Part shown: one piece after another, positions 23,901 through 34,330 of the stretch
Numbering within the stretch: the stretch's first letter is position 1
How the letters are laid out: the number at the start of each line of letters is the position of its first letter
Notes under the pieces: model-generated
Told to the model about the DNA's origin: nothing
Databases searched by the model: none
Seen by the model: the letters and a program-made list of their open reading frames with translations, nothing else
NCBI GenBank assembly: GCA_036571765.1
Contig: BROE01000015.1
Coordinates: forward strand, 4,320,977 to 4,384,976
DNA: 64,000 nt
Source of the DNA: Plecoglossus altivelis
Taxonomy: Eukaryota; Chordata; Actinopteri; Osmeriformes; Plecoglossidae
Direction: 5' to 3'
Translations under genes and position numbers: made by a program

Positions 23901-24229
23901 CTGAAAATGTCTGGTGCAGAAAAGCGGTATACCTGCTGGCGGCCCAGTGCGTTCCAGGCAACATCTGGATGGGCTGCATGCCTGTCAGCCTTCCTGTATG
24001 GGTATTCCATTGAGGATTTGGTGGATTTGGGGTACTCCAGTGACTTGTAGTCAAAGGTACGACAGTGCCTCTTATTGACGATATCCCGATTGACCTCCAG
24101 TGTGTTGTGGTTTGGAGAATTACATTGTTTAGAGGGAGGAGAGGCCTTTGAGTGCGAAGAAATTAGGTTGACTTTTATATCTTGATACACAGTTGATACC
24201 AGTATGTCAGGTGGGTCTGTACGTGTCAT
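20936..24229 (-). CDS. ajm1: ajm1, apical junction component 1 homologue (C9orf172)
   Basis: A single 1097-codon exon. It begins MTRTDPPDILVSTVYQDIKV, nearly identical to the start of human AJM1 (977 aa), and shares with it HPIKLQPQR, VNLSTSPRRYAALSLS, TPEITITDND and RRFTPTTIYP. The family is named after the C. elegans apical-junction protein AJM-1 and is expected at epithelial cell-cell junctions; its biochemistry is poorly known. Residues 1-790 look largely disordered, with Tyr/Pro-rich degenerate repeats at about 341-475. Residues 795-840 hold a Cys/His cluster (C795, C800, C810, C816, C819, C824, C828, H836, C840) like a MYND-type zinc finger. A conserved globular C-terminal part follows and ends LLDDII. 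The start is secure: an in-frame TAG (24245-24247) lies six codons upstream, downstream of the splice acceptor. Confidence 0.95.
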   Translation of the reverse strand: MTRTDPPDILVSTVYQDIKVNLISSHSKASPPSKQCNSPNHNTLEVNRDIVNKRHCRTFDYKSLEYPKSTKSSMEYPYRKADRHAAHPDVAWNALGRQQVYRFSAPDIFSHRLTPQPLATEMAREEVVPEQKRRARSKSATRVQTNLTPLSFEGSPSMGRRGREAQRAPRNPNWRPEVSPRRESSYAATRALMHEVHPIKLQPQRADVSHYSPFYVADNAEEGGPDKPATSPHVRCRVDIKPDMAILKHSGRKPVTARVDIPWQRYHSTGGRSLTVPRHFSTSRTPTPTDSFSGEYRQAYQYSHSMPNSYIQPMEIPLQKMPSSGDYYGRERRAHSSPNVPTKFFYADDPGRYVATAPTQPRTYYQEECYDMLSQNPTPKVQYVQDPRSRMVHTVPTQSYFSELEPYPYQVQAAYPKAYTAREPGPYIIQTPPTRTLFGEDPRTYQIQSGPPRIFYANGMYTAPPEHHIPARAYYTERHKRAQVIQQQPDDWYGSDASGYSTHPASYVSQVTPTRVRQEPMPTPWYANPCMEPPRIGTDGRPYSRSWDNILNSRVEREQPLPVQQGRSYENLLAQEKRNSAMDGKPQPVVVNLSTSPRRYAALSLSDNSLIDKSPTETSKSTASKLWFVTPEITITDNDIRPGNLRKSEGRSASWDVLDSRSAVAPEGAQIETMSCSVDSTKEKTHNSASLQQSLEQLDELLADLVTDYKPPTRRASEDLLDQLKKLIDEEEAASLSRKGSKAGSEEPGPLDKQPTSIRMNPDALRDTDGGSDAMRSADECSPDQSPDEDDTMMCSNNKCRRTETLFNACLYFKSCHSCYTYYCSRNCRREDWDIHKESCLYGRIGSVCRHIIKHCRETVEVHKAFSRIAKVGFLSRGRGVLFLGFPNPGSSSNFLQHGLESLLMSPTYLSLRELDSFKDNLGEYCKELQEAGTEYDPNECFLLNVSIAVGDQLPDGPSPRNQAPTVRKYAKVALASFSPERKVHKKESDMETLILTPPPGTADIDKEGEEGRKAREICFINIQRELRIRGVFLRHEYPQVYQQLCEFVESNRRFTPTTIYPIDKRTGKQFMCMIMAASEPRTLDWVGTPHLLDDII

Positions 24230-24283
24230 CTTAAAGGGACTCTTCTAGTTTTCCCCATCAAATTGTTGTACGGTTGATATTCC
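24230..24283 (-). other. ajm1 5' UTR in coding exon, preceded by splice acceptor
   Basis: On the minus strand tttttcag ends at 24284, giving 54 nt of 5' UTR before the ajm1 ATG. An in-frame stop lies within it. One or more non-coding exons and the promoter must lie at higher coordinates; I could not place them. Confidence 0.65.
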
Positions 24284-24889
24284 CTGAAAAACGAGAGATA
24301 CATGTCAATTTATTGTTGTAAGCATAACAAAACAATGTAATAAGACATTTTTTAAACACCAGACGAATGGTATTTATTTTTAACCTAGTTCAAACAAATA
24401 AAATATGTAATGCTTTAAAAATATGACAATTGCATAATATTGATAGTGGGACAGTAAGTATTTTAGCAAGGATACACAGAGAAAGGAGTCCGCCTTTGGT
24501 ACACAGATTTGTCCAGGATGCACTCACATATACCCACACACAATAAGGCAAGCTCAACATTATATAGCACAGTGAAAATACATGTCAAATACAGAATTAG
24601 GATAGACTAATTAAGAGGGTGAAAATGTGCAATGAACATAATAAAATGAGTGAAATTACATAATTCACTTTTTCAATGACATTACTTGCCTATATTAAAA
24701 ATGTGCTCATCATTCTTTCAAAGCAGCAATGTGGTCAATTACCCTCTCATTGAAAGCAGGCATGTTCCTGCTGTGTTGTCTTGGGAAATAAGCCCCAGTG
24801 GGATGTCCCAATGCAAATTAGTCCTGATAGAGGGGCCAGACAAAGAGTGATTCACAAGATGCCATTGGCAAGATGCCAATTGGCAAAGA

Positions 24890-25890
24890 AGTAGCTACAG
24901 CACCTCACATTGAAAAGGGAAACCAGGGCACCCTCCTGGGAGCTTGACCTGGAAGGGGAGCTTGGTGGTGAGCATCTGGTGGCCTTAACCCACAGGGGCC
25001 CACCAGGCACAGCCCAGAAGGAGCTATATGGAACTGCCACCCTGTGGGCCCACCATCCACAAGGACAAGCATTGAGGTTGGGCGCTTTCCAAGCCAGGCA
25101 ACAAGCAAAGCCAGGGACCTGGGCTGAACCATGGCTCTGCAGACTGGTCCTAGGAATGTGGACTGTCATTTCTCTGGCTGAGATGGAGCCAGAGCTGGTG
25201 CAAGAGTTGGAGTAGTACCAACTTCATTTAGCTGGTCTCATCTCTATGCATAGCATTGGTTCTGGAAACCAAACTCCTGGACAGGACCTGGACTATATTC
25301 TTTTGTACGGAGTTTCTCAGGGTGAGAGATGTAGGTGGGTGTGGGATACTCACAAGGCTCCGTCTGAGTGTCTTCCTAGGGAATGAGAGGGTTACCTCTA
25401 CACAACTAAACGTTGCTGAGGGGAGGCTCTGACTGCGTGTGCACCAAACAGCATTTCAGAGTACTCTGCCTTTTTGCAGTCTTTCTGTGGCGTCCTAGAA
25501 TGTGTTCCATCTGGGGATTTTCTCAACAGAGAAACCTGTAGGGGTGATTGGGACGAACGGCCTGATTCTGAATCCAAATGGTGCCTTGCTAATGGAGTTC
25601 TGTGCTAGCCATGCTTTGGCTTAAACAAACACCTTGTTTGAACATTAGGGAATATTTCTATACCATTCATAGCGACCACCCCTCGATAAAATGGCAGTCG
25701 GAGACTACCAGACAGACTTGGTACACCCAAAGTGTACTGAGGGATTCCTGCGTCACGGGGAGGTTGGGAACATGGAACCCAAGTGGGCCATGTTCAAGGC
25801 AGTTGTTGTAGAGGTGGAGGACAGGATCGGTGTTTGTCATGGAGCTAACTTAGGAACACATTGGGCTGTCTTTGCTGACACTTCTTTAGT
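24890..25890 (+). mobile_element. decayed non-LTR retrotransposon (LINE) remnant
   Basis: The block at 24930-25075 (words such as gagcatctggtggcc, ggcacagcccagaagg and gtgggcccaccatcc) resembles a segment I know from the 5' part of abundant teleost LINEs. Further along, the frame around 25750-25860 reads EPKWAMFKAVVVEVEDRIGV then CHGANLGTHW, like the segment ahead of the RTRWWTP motif in those LINE proteins, but it then breaks off. Several stops and frame changes interrupt it. It is non-functional. The family name is not assigned. Confidence 0.5.
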
Positions 25891-25964
25891 CTTGGGTGGA
25901 ATTCTTTATAACATAGGATATAACAGACTAATGAAGGCTACATAATCATTTGTATGAATGATGG

Positions 25965-26280
25965 CTACCACAGCATTGGCAATTTCACTAGAATAGATGT
26001 GGAAGGTTAGTTGTAATTTGTAAATTGTAAGAAATATAGGTACCAAAACCACTGAGAAGAACTGTCATTACCAGCTTTATCACAGAAATGTCAATTTCTG
26101 TCATTCCAGATGTCTGTATCACCAACATCATTTCAGGCACTGTGCCCCATCTATAATTCCAAGAACATGTGTGCGTGCCTCCAATTTTATCACAGGGATT
26201 ATGTACTATATAGTTCAAGGAATCTGTATTTGTGTTTTTCATTGACATGTTAATCACCAACTTCATTACAGGCCCTTGAT
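25965..26280 (+). repeat. dispersed repeat copy A with degenerate ~57-bp internal units
   Basis: Starts with ctaccacagcattggcaatt and continues with about 3.5 diverged units of the type caccaac-catcacaggcactgtgc-ataattccaggaatctgt. A related copy lies at 31328-31690. Confidence 0.6.
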
Positions 26281-26561
26281 TCTCCTAATAACATGATTGA
26301 ATTGCTCAAGGTCGAGGTCATTTTAGCCATGTTGAATCACAGGCAATCTGTCCCAGCAAAGGTTATGTATAGCAAAAGCGCATTAGTGCAAGGCCACCCT
26401 GAACCCACAGAACTTACAATACATTACATGTAATGCAGTAAAAAGTAAAAATAACAAATCAACATGAAAGTCTTTGCGAACAAACTGGGGGAATTTCAAC
26501 CAGCAGGAAACTTGTTGGATCTGGTACTCCACAGAACATAACTTGATGCTGACTGGATTAT

Positions 26562-26969
26562 AATAAATTCAGAGGCATCCTGTGGGACTTCCAGGTACAG
26601 ACCGATAAAATGTTAATTCCAAACCAGCCGGACATTGTGGTGGACAAACAGCAGAGGAAAGCCATTGTGGTTGACATAGCAATACCAAGTCATGTCAACA
26701 TCAGGAAAAAGGAACTTGAGTAACTATAGAAATACCAAGGCCTCAAAGAAGAACTTGAGAAGGGCTGGAAAGTAAAGGCAACAGTGGTGCCTGTGGTCAT
26801 TGGAGCACTCAGGGCAGTAACCCCCAAACTGGAGGAGTGGCTACAGCAGATCCAAGGAAATACACCTGACATCTCAGTCCAGATGAGCGCAGTCCTCAGA
26901 ACAGCCAAGATACTTCGTAGAACCCTCAAGCTCCCAGGCCTCTGGCAGAGGACTGCCCGAGGAGGGTGA
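26562..26969 (+). pseudogene. C-terminal fragment of a LINE reverse-transcriptase protein
   Basis: The frame reads GILWDFQVQTDKM, IVVDIAIPS, KYQGLKEELEKGWKVKATVV, VPVVIGALRAVTPKLEEWLQ and AKILRRTLKLPGLW. This is the C-terminal region found at the end of many fish and invertebrate non-LTR retrotransposon polyproteins. Two in-frame stops (TAA at 26721, TAG at 26727) break it, and no RT catalytic domain remains upstream. It is a dead fragment, probably a 5'-truncated insertion. Confidence 0.6.
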
Positions 26970-27091
26970 GGTGAGAGTTTAAGAAACTATTTTATAGTTA
27001 TTATATATAGCTATATGTACACGGTAAATGTAAAATAAGGATTACATCACATCATATATATAATATATATATATATATAAGTATAGTATAT

Positions 27092-27130
27092 AGAGAGAGA
27101 GAGGAGAAGAGAGAGAGAGAGAGAGAGAGA
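27092..27130 (+). repeat. (GA)n microsatellite, first array
   Basis: An interrupted GA dinucleotide tract at the start of the first copy of the 567-bp tandem duplication, preceded by a (TA)n tract at about 27055-27080. Confidence 0.9.
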
Positions 27131-27642
27131 CCCAGGTTCAAGGCCCGACTGAAGATGAGACCAGGGAGGGTAAGTGTTCATATTTGTTGTTAAACTACAT
27201 AATTATGAGTAAGTATGTAAATGTGTCATGATATTTGCTCACAACAGGTTGGCTAGGAATAGCATAATAATGAACTAATACAAAAGGCTGAAAAGTGTGG
27301 TGTGTCACATTAGATGACAAGAAGCATTTTTTGTCATAGAATTATATTCATTGTTTTGTATTCTTTTTATATGCCAAATATGTCTACTTATTCAAAGTTT
27401 AAATAATTGATTTGTTTATTAATTGTGGTTATTAATTATTATTAATACAAATATATAAATATATATAATACATGATACTGTATATAAATACAATACAATA
27501 AATCTTAAATCTAATACCTATCATGTTCTGTTCAATGCAATCATTTTCATTTCTGTCCATTAATGTGATAGTATTCTACGGTTTGGAACACATAAATAAT
27601 TTAAATGGTTTTTAATTCCAAAATAAAATATGAAATCTAAAC

Positions 27643-27686
<44 letters not shown>

Positions 27687-28213
27687 CAGGGCTCTCAGAG
27701 GGCCCGAGCTCGAAGGATGAGACCACTGGCGGAGGGTGAAGTGTTCATATTTGTTGTTAAACTACATAATTATGAGTAAGTATGTAAATGTGTCATGATA
27801 TTTGCTCACAACAGGTTGGCTAGGAATAGCATAATAATGAACTAATACAAAAGGCTGAAAAGTGTGGTGTGTCACATTAGATGACAAGAAGCATTTTTTG
27901 TCATAGAATTATATTCATTGTTTTGTATTCTTTTTATATGCCAAATATGTCTACTTATTCAAAGTTTAAATAATTGATTTGTTTATTAATTGTGGTTATT
28001 AATTATTATTAATACAATATATACAATATATATAATACATACTGTATATACAATATATACAATACAATAAATCTTAAATCTAATACCTATCATGTTCTGT
28101 TCAATGCAATCATTTTCATTTCTGTCCATTAATGTGATAGTATTCTACGGTTTGGAACACATAAATAATTTAAATGGTTTTTAATTCCAAAATAAAATAT
28201 GAAATCTAAACAG
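27129..28213 (+). repeat. two-copy tandem duplication, period about 567 bp
   Basis: The stretch from gtgttcatatttgttgtt (27174) to gaaatctaaacag (27644) recurs at 27741-28213 almost unchanged; visible differences are confined to an AT-rich microsatellite in the middle and to the 40-50 bp after the GA tract. Each copy is headed by a (GA)n tract and gacccagg. It is either a recent duplication or an assembly artefact. Confidence 0.9.
27645..27684 (+). repeat. (GA)n microsatellite, second array
   Basis: About 20 uninterrupted GA units marking the junction between the two tandem copies. Confidence 0.9.
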
Positions 28214-31200
28214 TTGAATGTTGCATTAGGGGACATATAATCATCACTCATCTCAAATTGGTATGATTTTTGGTATCAGTTTTGTAAGAATTATATCAAA
28301 GTTTGAATCACATTTATTGGAAATAATGTTTTACAAGACATAAGGAATTTGCTTTCTTCTTTATGTTTTAATTAGTCAGAAATGGACTATATGAAAAGAA
28401 ATGTCTAACAATAAAGATACATCTCTCATATGTCTTTCACTATTCATATGTTACTAAAGACAAATTGCACCCTAAGACACATTTACCTTTCAGTTCATGT
28501 AATGTGATTTTACACCGCATACTTTTTTACTGGGTTTTTGCCAACAACCTGGACATAAAAGTACATATGTTAATTTAAATTTTATTAAGCTACATTTTAC
28601 ATTTCAAACCCATCACGACCTCCCCACAAAAATAAAAACATTTTGTACAAAATAACCAAATGCATTAATGATGGTAAGAATTTACACAGTCTAACAGTCA
28701 TCTAAGAAAATATGCTCATTCATTTCTTTAAAAAGTTAGCCTTTTAGACTTCAGGAAGAAACTGTTACCCAGTTCTTAACACACTTTGGCAAAGATGAGC
28801 AAGACATGGATTTTAAAGCTCAAAATAGTGTCCCTAGAGAGTGTTCATTTCATCATGTCTTCAGTAACAGCCTAAGCTTGATGTCTGAGCTGCCAACTCT
28901 GCCAGAGACTGCATTGCATCTCATTTAAACCTTATAACAACCATGGTATCAAAAGTTTCTACAGGCCTGAGTTTGTCATCAATATTTCAGCCTGAAATGA
29001 TAATGAGACACCAAAGTTCTCATGCTTCAGATATGTGGCATATTGTGGCAACAAAAATATATGAATTATACCTTTTATCCGTAGTAAATAATTGTGCTCC
29101 ATAAATCTTATTCAAAATTACAGTGTGTTTCACCAAAGTAGAGGTATGGAATACCATTTCACACATGTCCAGTGGCAACAAAGCAACATACAGCATACCC
29201 CAAAGTCTGCTTACACCTGCAGGGAACTCTTATTTGAAAGCAGACTCTCCTAATACAGCCATACGTTATCATCAAGACACATTGCTCTAGCATCAAGATT
29301 CAAAGCAGTACAATTTAAGGCCATACCATTGTCAGTCATTCCACACTATCATTCAACACACAGAAAAATGCTTCATTGTTTAGCCATGTCAATTTTTTCC
29401 TCATAATTGATTCAGACCAGGCTGCAGCTATGCTACAGAGACACACCAGTGAAATGAAAACTGGGTCAATTTACTGTTATCCAGAGGGGGGTAGGGATTA
29501 CGTTGCCCCTTTCCCTTCAGCAATTCACAGGGGTGAACTACAATGACAAGTATTTGTTCTGTTTTGAATAAAACATGAATAAAGGTCAGAGCAAAACAAA
29601 GTGGATTGTGTACTAGTTCTTGCTTTGTCATCTCTGATATGCTAATTAACAACACAAAGCGTGGTATACATTATATTCCGCACAGGACCATTTTATCTGT
29701 GTTGTCCATCACATTAAAGCATTTGCATGTGATCACTGGGTGGACGCACACTGCACTTCTGGAAAAACACACAAAGCACAACTACGGAACATGACAATCT
29801 AATTCTGTCACATATTGCAATTCACTTGTCTTCCGTGTGTATCTGTGAATGGTGCAATGACCTCTGAAAGATATTATACGATCCATTTCTAATGGCTCAG
29901 GCAATTAACACAAAAGTGAATGACAGTGCCTGCTATTTGCAGAGAGAGAGAAACGTACAGTAAATGTATTAGTAACTGTGATGCAATATGAGGACATTTT
30001 GTGATATAGTTTTTGTGTTTGTTGATCTCACAATGTCAATTGTGTACTTAGTTGACATAATCTTTCATGGCCAAGCACTGTTGTCACCTAAAGAACATAA
30101 TTGTTTAACGATGATCAAAATGCTCAAATGTGATCTTAATCTGCCCCTTGTATTGATGATGCATGAGATGGTGACTGCAGGAATACATCTGATATTCCAG
30201 AAATAATTGAATGGTGTTCTCGCAATCTCGCAAGACCATTCAAATCAAGAGCATTCTTCTCAAGAACTATAGTATATTCTTGCATTATTTTGTTTCTGCA
30301 GACACTCATCTGCAAAGGGAACATAGGGCTGTTGTATCAGTGCTGTTGTATCAGTGCTGTATGGATAATACATAAAGTTAATAGCTATGCTATATCATAC
30401 TTGGTTTCCATGGATACTGACAGCCATAGAGAAGCAATTGCTTTTCTAAGACTGTAAGTTATTTATTTTACTGCAGAATAAAATGTCTACCCTGAAGTAA
30501 AGGGAAAGGGAAAATCATTGGAAATTAATTAGTCTACAATCAATTAATTAAATCCATCACTAGCCCTGTGATCTATAACTTTCTAATAATGTCAGGAATG
30601 TGTGTGTGTAAAAATTATTACTACTACATTGGCCAGGTTAGCTGTGCTGGCTTCTGGCATATGAATCAGATGATTTCAGAAGGGTTTTGTTCATGGATTG
30701 ATAGCTGGTTAGCTATCAGAATGATGATATAAAGTGGATACTTTCAGCAGTCCTATAGTTCACTAAATTTTGTTACATACATTAATGTGTGTACCGATGT
30801 CAAAGCTGTCTGCAGATTTCAAATGCATTACCATGTTATAATCACCAGCTGCATCCTGGACATGGGCACTATTCCTAATCCTACCACTTCGACCTCCTTA
30901 GTTGTTTTCTTGAGGCATGGATGTAGCAATCCACAAACAGCCATTTGAAAGGAACTAAGTTCATACAAATGTAGTCTCCTCTGTCAGTTGTTGTCTTATT
31001 TATGCAAATGCAATACAGAAATACAGTACTTTTGACAGTATCGCACAGCAAAAGGGGAAAAAATAAAAAGTTTTCTAAACATAGTAAACACCTCTTTGGC
31101 AGAACTGTACATGCAAGCACTGTAATGTGAATTAGGTCTCTAATCTCACACCAACTGTCTAAACCATTGTGCAAAACTTGTGTTAAAAGATGTCTAGATT

Positions 31201-31327
31201 CTTGTGGTGGTAAGACAATTAAACAGAGAGCCAACACAGTCCATTTTCATTAACATGACATGAGCCATTTGTAAAATAGGAGACTGCAGACAAATTTCAC
31301 AACATGATGATTTGCATTAATGTCGTC

Positions 31328-31690
31328 TACCACAGCATTGGCAATTTGACTAGAATATATGTGGAGGCTGAACAAGTACTTCAGAGATGACAGAGAATTT
31401 CAATTGTGTTCTGAGATATATAGGTACCAAAACCACTGAGAGGGTATGTCATCACCAGCAGCATCATGGACACTGTACTATCGACTAATAATTCCAGAAA
31501 TCTGTGTTAACATCAACATCTTCGTGGGTACTGTACCCTAGCTAGGATTCCAGGAATCTGTATGGGCGCCACCAATTTTACCAATGGACTATGCACAACC
31601 TACAGTTAAAGAAGCTATAGTTGTGTGTTTCACTGACATCTTTAGCACCAACTGGATCACAGGCACCAACTGCATCACAGGCACAATGCA
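31328..31690 (+). repeat. dispersed repeat copy B, paralogous to 25965-26280
   Basis: Shares the same leader (ctaccacagcattggcaatt), the word taccaaaaccactgaga, and about four diverged units (caccaactgcatcacaggca and similar). A third partial unit (caccagctgcatcctggaca) lies at 30844-30863. Confidence 0.6.
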
Positions 31691-32730
31691 CTAGTATTAC
31701 TAAGGTGAGATAAATAGATGTCTCAAAAATAGCTAATTACAATTACGTTCTGCATTTTAAGTAGACAAACATTTTCCTACTATACACAAGCTGTATCTGA
31801 ATCAGCAGTTTACACAAAGCATGATGTATCTCAGATAGATATATCATTCAAGTTTACCCTGGCATTGCAAATATTTCAAGGTCGTCCACTCCATCACAGC
31901 ATGGCTGTGCACACACTTTTTCCCTGGGGCCCATCTTTTCCCAGTGTTCTATGCTCCCTTTTCTAGTGGTTTTGTCTGGTGTAATGGTGTGAATGGTTGG
32001 GGATGCCTGCTGAGCCTGTAAAACTCACCCTAACCTAGTGTTGTCCAGGTGGATGTTAGTAATTCAGATTGAATACTATATACAACATTGAATACTACAT
32101 GGTTGTGCAATTCATTCATGAGATAGTTTCTCCTATTCTTCTTTAGTTACAAGACATAGTTAAATAGGTAGGAACCTTCATATTTAATGCTACTGTTAAT
32201 AAGAGTGTTGGCTGCACGGTAGCTAATTGTCTGATCTAAAATAACACTGTCAGGTCTTCCTTATTTTTGCTGGCTGGTTGAGCTCTATAGCCCCTTTAAC
32301 ATTGTGTAGTCTAACAATACTGTCTGACCTCTTTCTGCCAAATGTGTTGGGTCAAAGTAACCAGCTTACTCAGAGAATGACTAGCTCTGTATCCATGACT
32401 ATACAGCCTAATTTCTCCTATTATAAACCAGGAACTGTAATCACAAAACATTTGAGGGCTGAAAGTAGCTCCTAACTTCCCAATTTAGGAAAAAATAATG
32501 GTAAAGATGCTAAAAAATGATCCTAAATCTGTGAAAGGTTATGGGTAGTCAATAGGAGTCCTAAATCACAAAGACCATATCCCAAACAATCCTAATATGT
32601 CTGTTGCTGTCAATCCGCCTTTGAATGTAAACATTTCAGAAACATTTTGTAATAATGAGATTTTGAGGTATCCTTGAGTTATTACAATTGGAGTAGAGTT
32701 ATCAGGGATGCAGTTACTTATACAAAGTAC

Positions 32731-32769
32731 CCACTTACCCAGTGTAACTGGGTTACACTGGGTAAGTGG
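32731..32769. repeat. perfect 18-bp inverted repeat with 3-nt loop
   Basis: Arms ccacttacccagtgtaac (32731-32748) and its exact complement (32752-32769) flank tgg. It can form a cruciform or RNA hairpin. It is too short for a miRNA precursor, and no element boundary was seen next to it. Confidence 0.85.
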
Positions 32770-34119
32770 TAACAAGTTGACAACTCTACTCTACTTGGCC
32801 ACAGAGAAAATGCAGCACTGCCATACAGACAAACTTGTTATGAATCAGCCATCTGTCAGTAGAACACATGTCATTGCATCAAACAATATGTCTTCTGCAG
32901 CCTTTATGCATGCTAGCTCTTTGTTTACAAGATGCAAATGTAGAGACTGTATATGAGATTGACAATTAGCTAAACATATTCTTTTTTAATTAGTGACACA
33001 ACCGAAAGCTGAACATCTCTATTTAAATATGGCAAGATATATATTTCATTAGTAAAACTTTACATTTTGCAACATAATACCTCGTTTTACAACATTTCCA
33101 TCCCCTATCAGCCAATCACTATGGGCATAGTTAGTACGCTTGTTGACATCATCCATGGTAACAAGATTAACTTCACCCTTCGTCTAAGCTTAAGCTTTCT
33201 CCACACTCCTTACTAAAAGTTGGTCTTAGGCGCATGTTTTAGGAGGAAACTCCTAGCTAAGAACTTTTATTGCACCTTCAGGAAAACCCTTTGTGGTAAG
33301 ATAAAATATTTTGTGAATATATGGCCTACCAATAATACAATATAATTCAAGAGATAGAAGTAAATACATACGTTGACATGGCCTGCACTATATGCAAAAG
33401 TGTGCAAACTGATAAACTGAAAGTTAAGATTGTTTATTGTATAATCATTATAGGCTCTATTTAGAATGTTGGAAAAAAGGTATTTTGTTTAGACGATGTA
33501 AGCACTTCCGTTAAAAGGATATATGATACTGATGAGATGCTGCAACGAATATATGATTTTGGGATTGGTTACCTCAAATCAACTCTCTCTCATTTGGCCA
33601 TCTGGTCGCGCTGCTTACCAAGTCATAGTCACTGTTAACATCCCCTCCCCTTTCATGCCACTCCCTACCTTAACCTCTTAACCTCTATTCCAACTCAAGC
33701 ACTTAAAATAGGGAGCACTTGGGACACTTCCCCCCCTCCCCACAAAAAAACTGGTCACACTTCATTTTAAGTGTATGTTTGAGCTCCAAGCTCATAAAGC
33801 CTCATGAAGACGTGTGATATTGTATACCGATACTCACAATGCATTACATCTCTATTAGTTCTAAGACTATGTATGCGTTTCCCACTTTAGTTTCATCGTG
33901 ATTATCTGGAGAACCGAGCACTCAGCGAAGTTTGACATGTCACAGGTGTGTTCTAAATAATCCAATGGAGTGTAGGGCCACGATTCACATTATTAGGATC
34001 AGCATTTTGACATTTTTAAAAGCAATTCCCTTCTTTGACATGCATTCCTGGGCATCATGAGAAATTATCCCAACACCTTCACCCTGATAAGTCCTCTGAT
34101 CATCCCCTCTTCCCTCATA

Positions 34120-34166
34120 TCAAATCCAATCAAATCTAATCTAATTTATATAGCGCATTTCATACC
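34120..34166 (+). repeat. short dispersed-repeat tail (atttatatagcgcattt type)
   Basis: The run of (a)tcaaatc words leading to atttatatagcgcatttcat resembles the 3' tails of common teleost LINE-derived repeats. A (TAA)n tract and a similar word (ttctatttataatgctcttt) follow at 34312-34360. Confidence 0.4.
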
Positions 34167-34311
34167 AGAAGACCTGTAGGCAGACAATGTATGAGTGAAT
34201 ACTGTATAATTCTTTATTCAATAGAGACACAGTAGGGTTAGTTGTTCTACACTGCAGCTAACTAATTATAAAGTTGACAAGCATATTTCTGCTTTTGAAA
34301 AGCCAAATGTT

Positions 34312-34330
34312 TAATAATAATAATAATAAT
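34312..34330 (+). repeat. (TAA)n microsatellite
   Basis: About six TAA units, followed by gataacacc and another LINE-tail-like word. Confidence 0.7.

Noticed and set aside
33187..33280. Possible MITE ends (taagcttaagctt and aggaggaaactcct words)
   Set aside because: Short palindromic words only; no paired termini or target duplication could be found.
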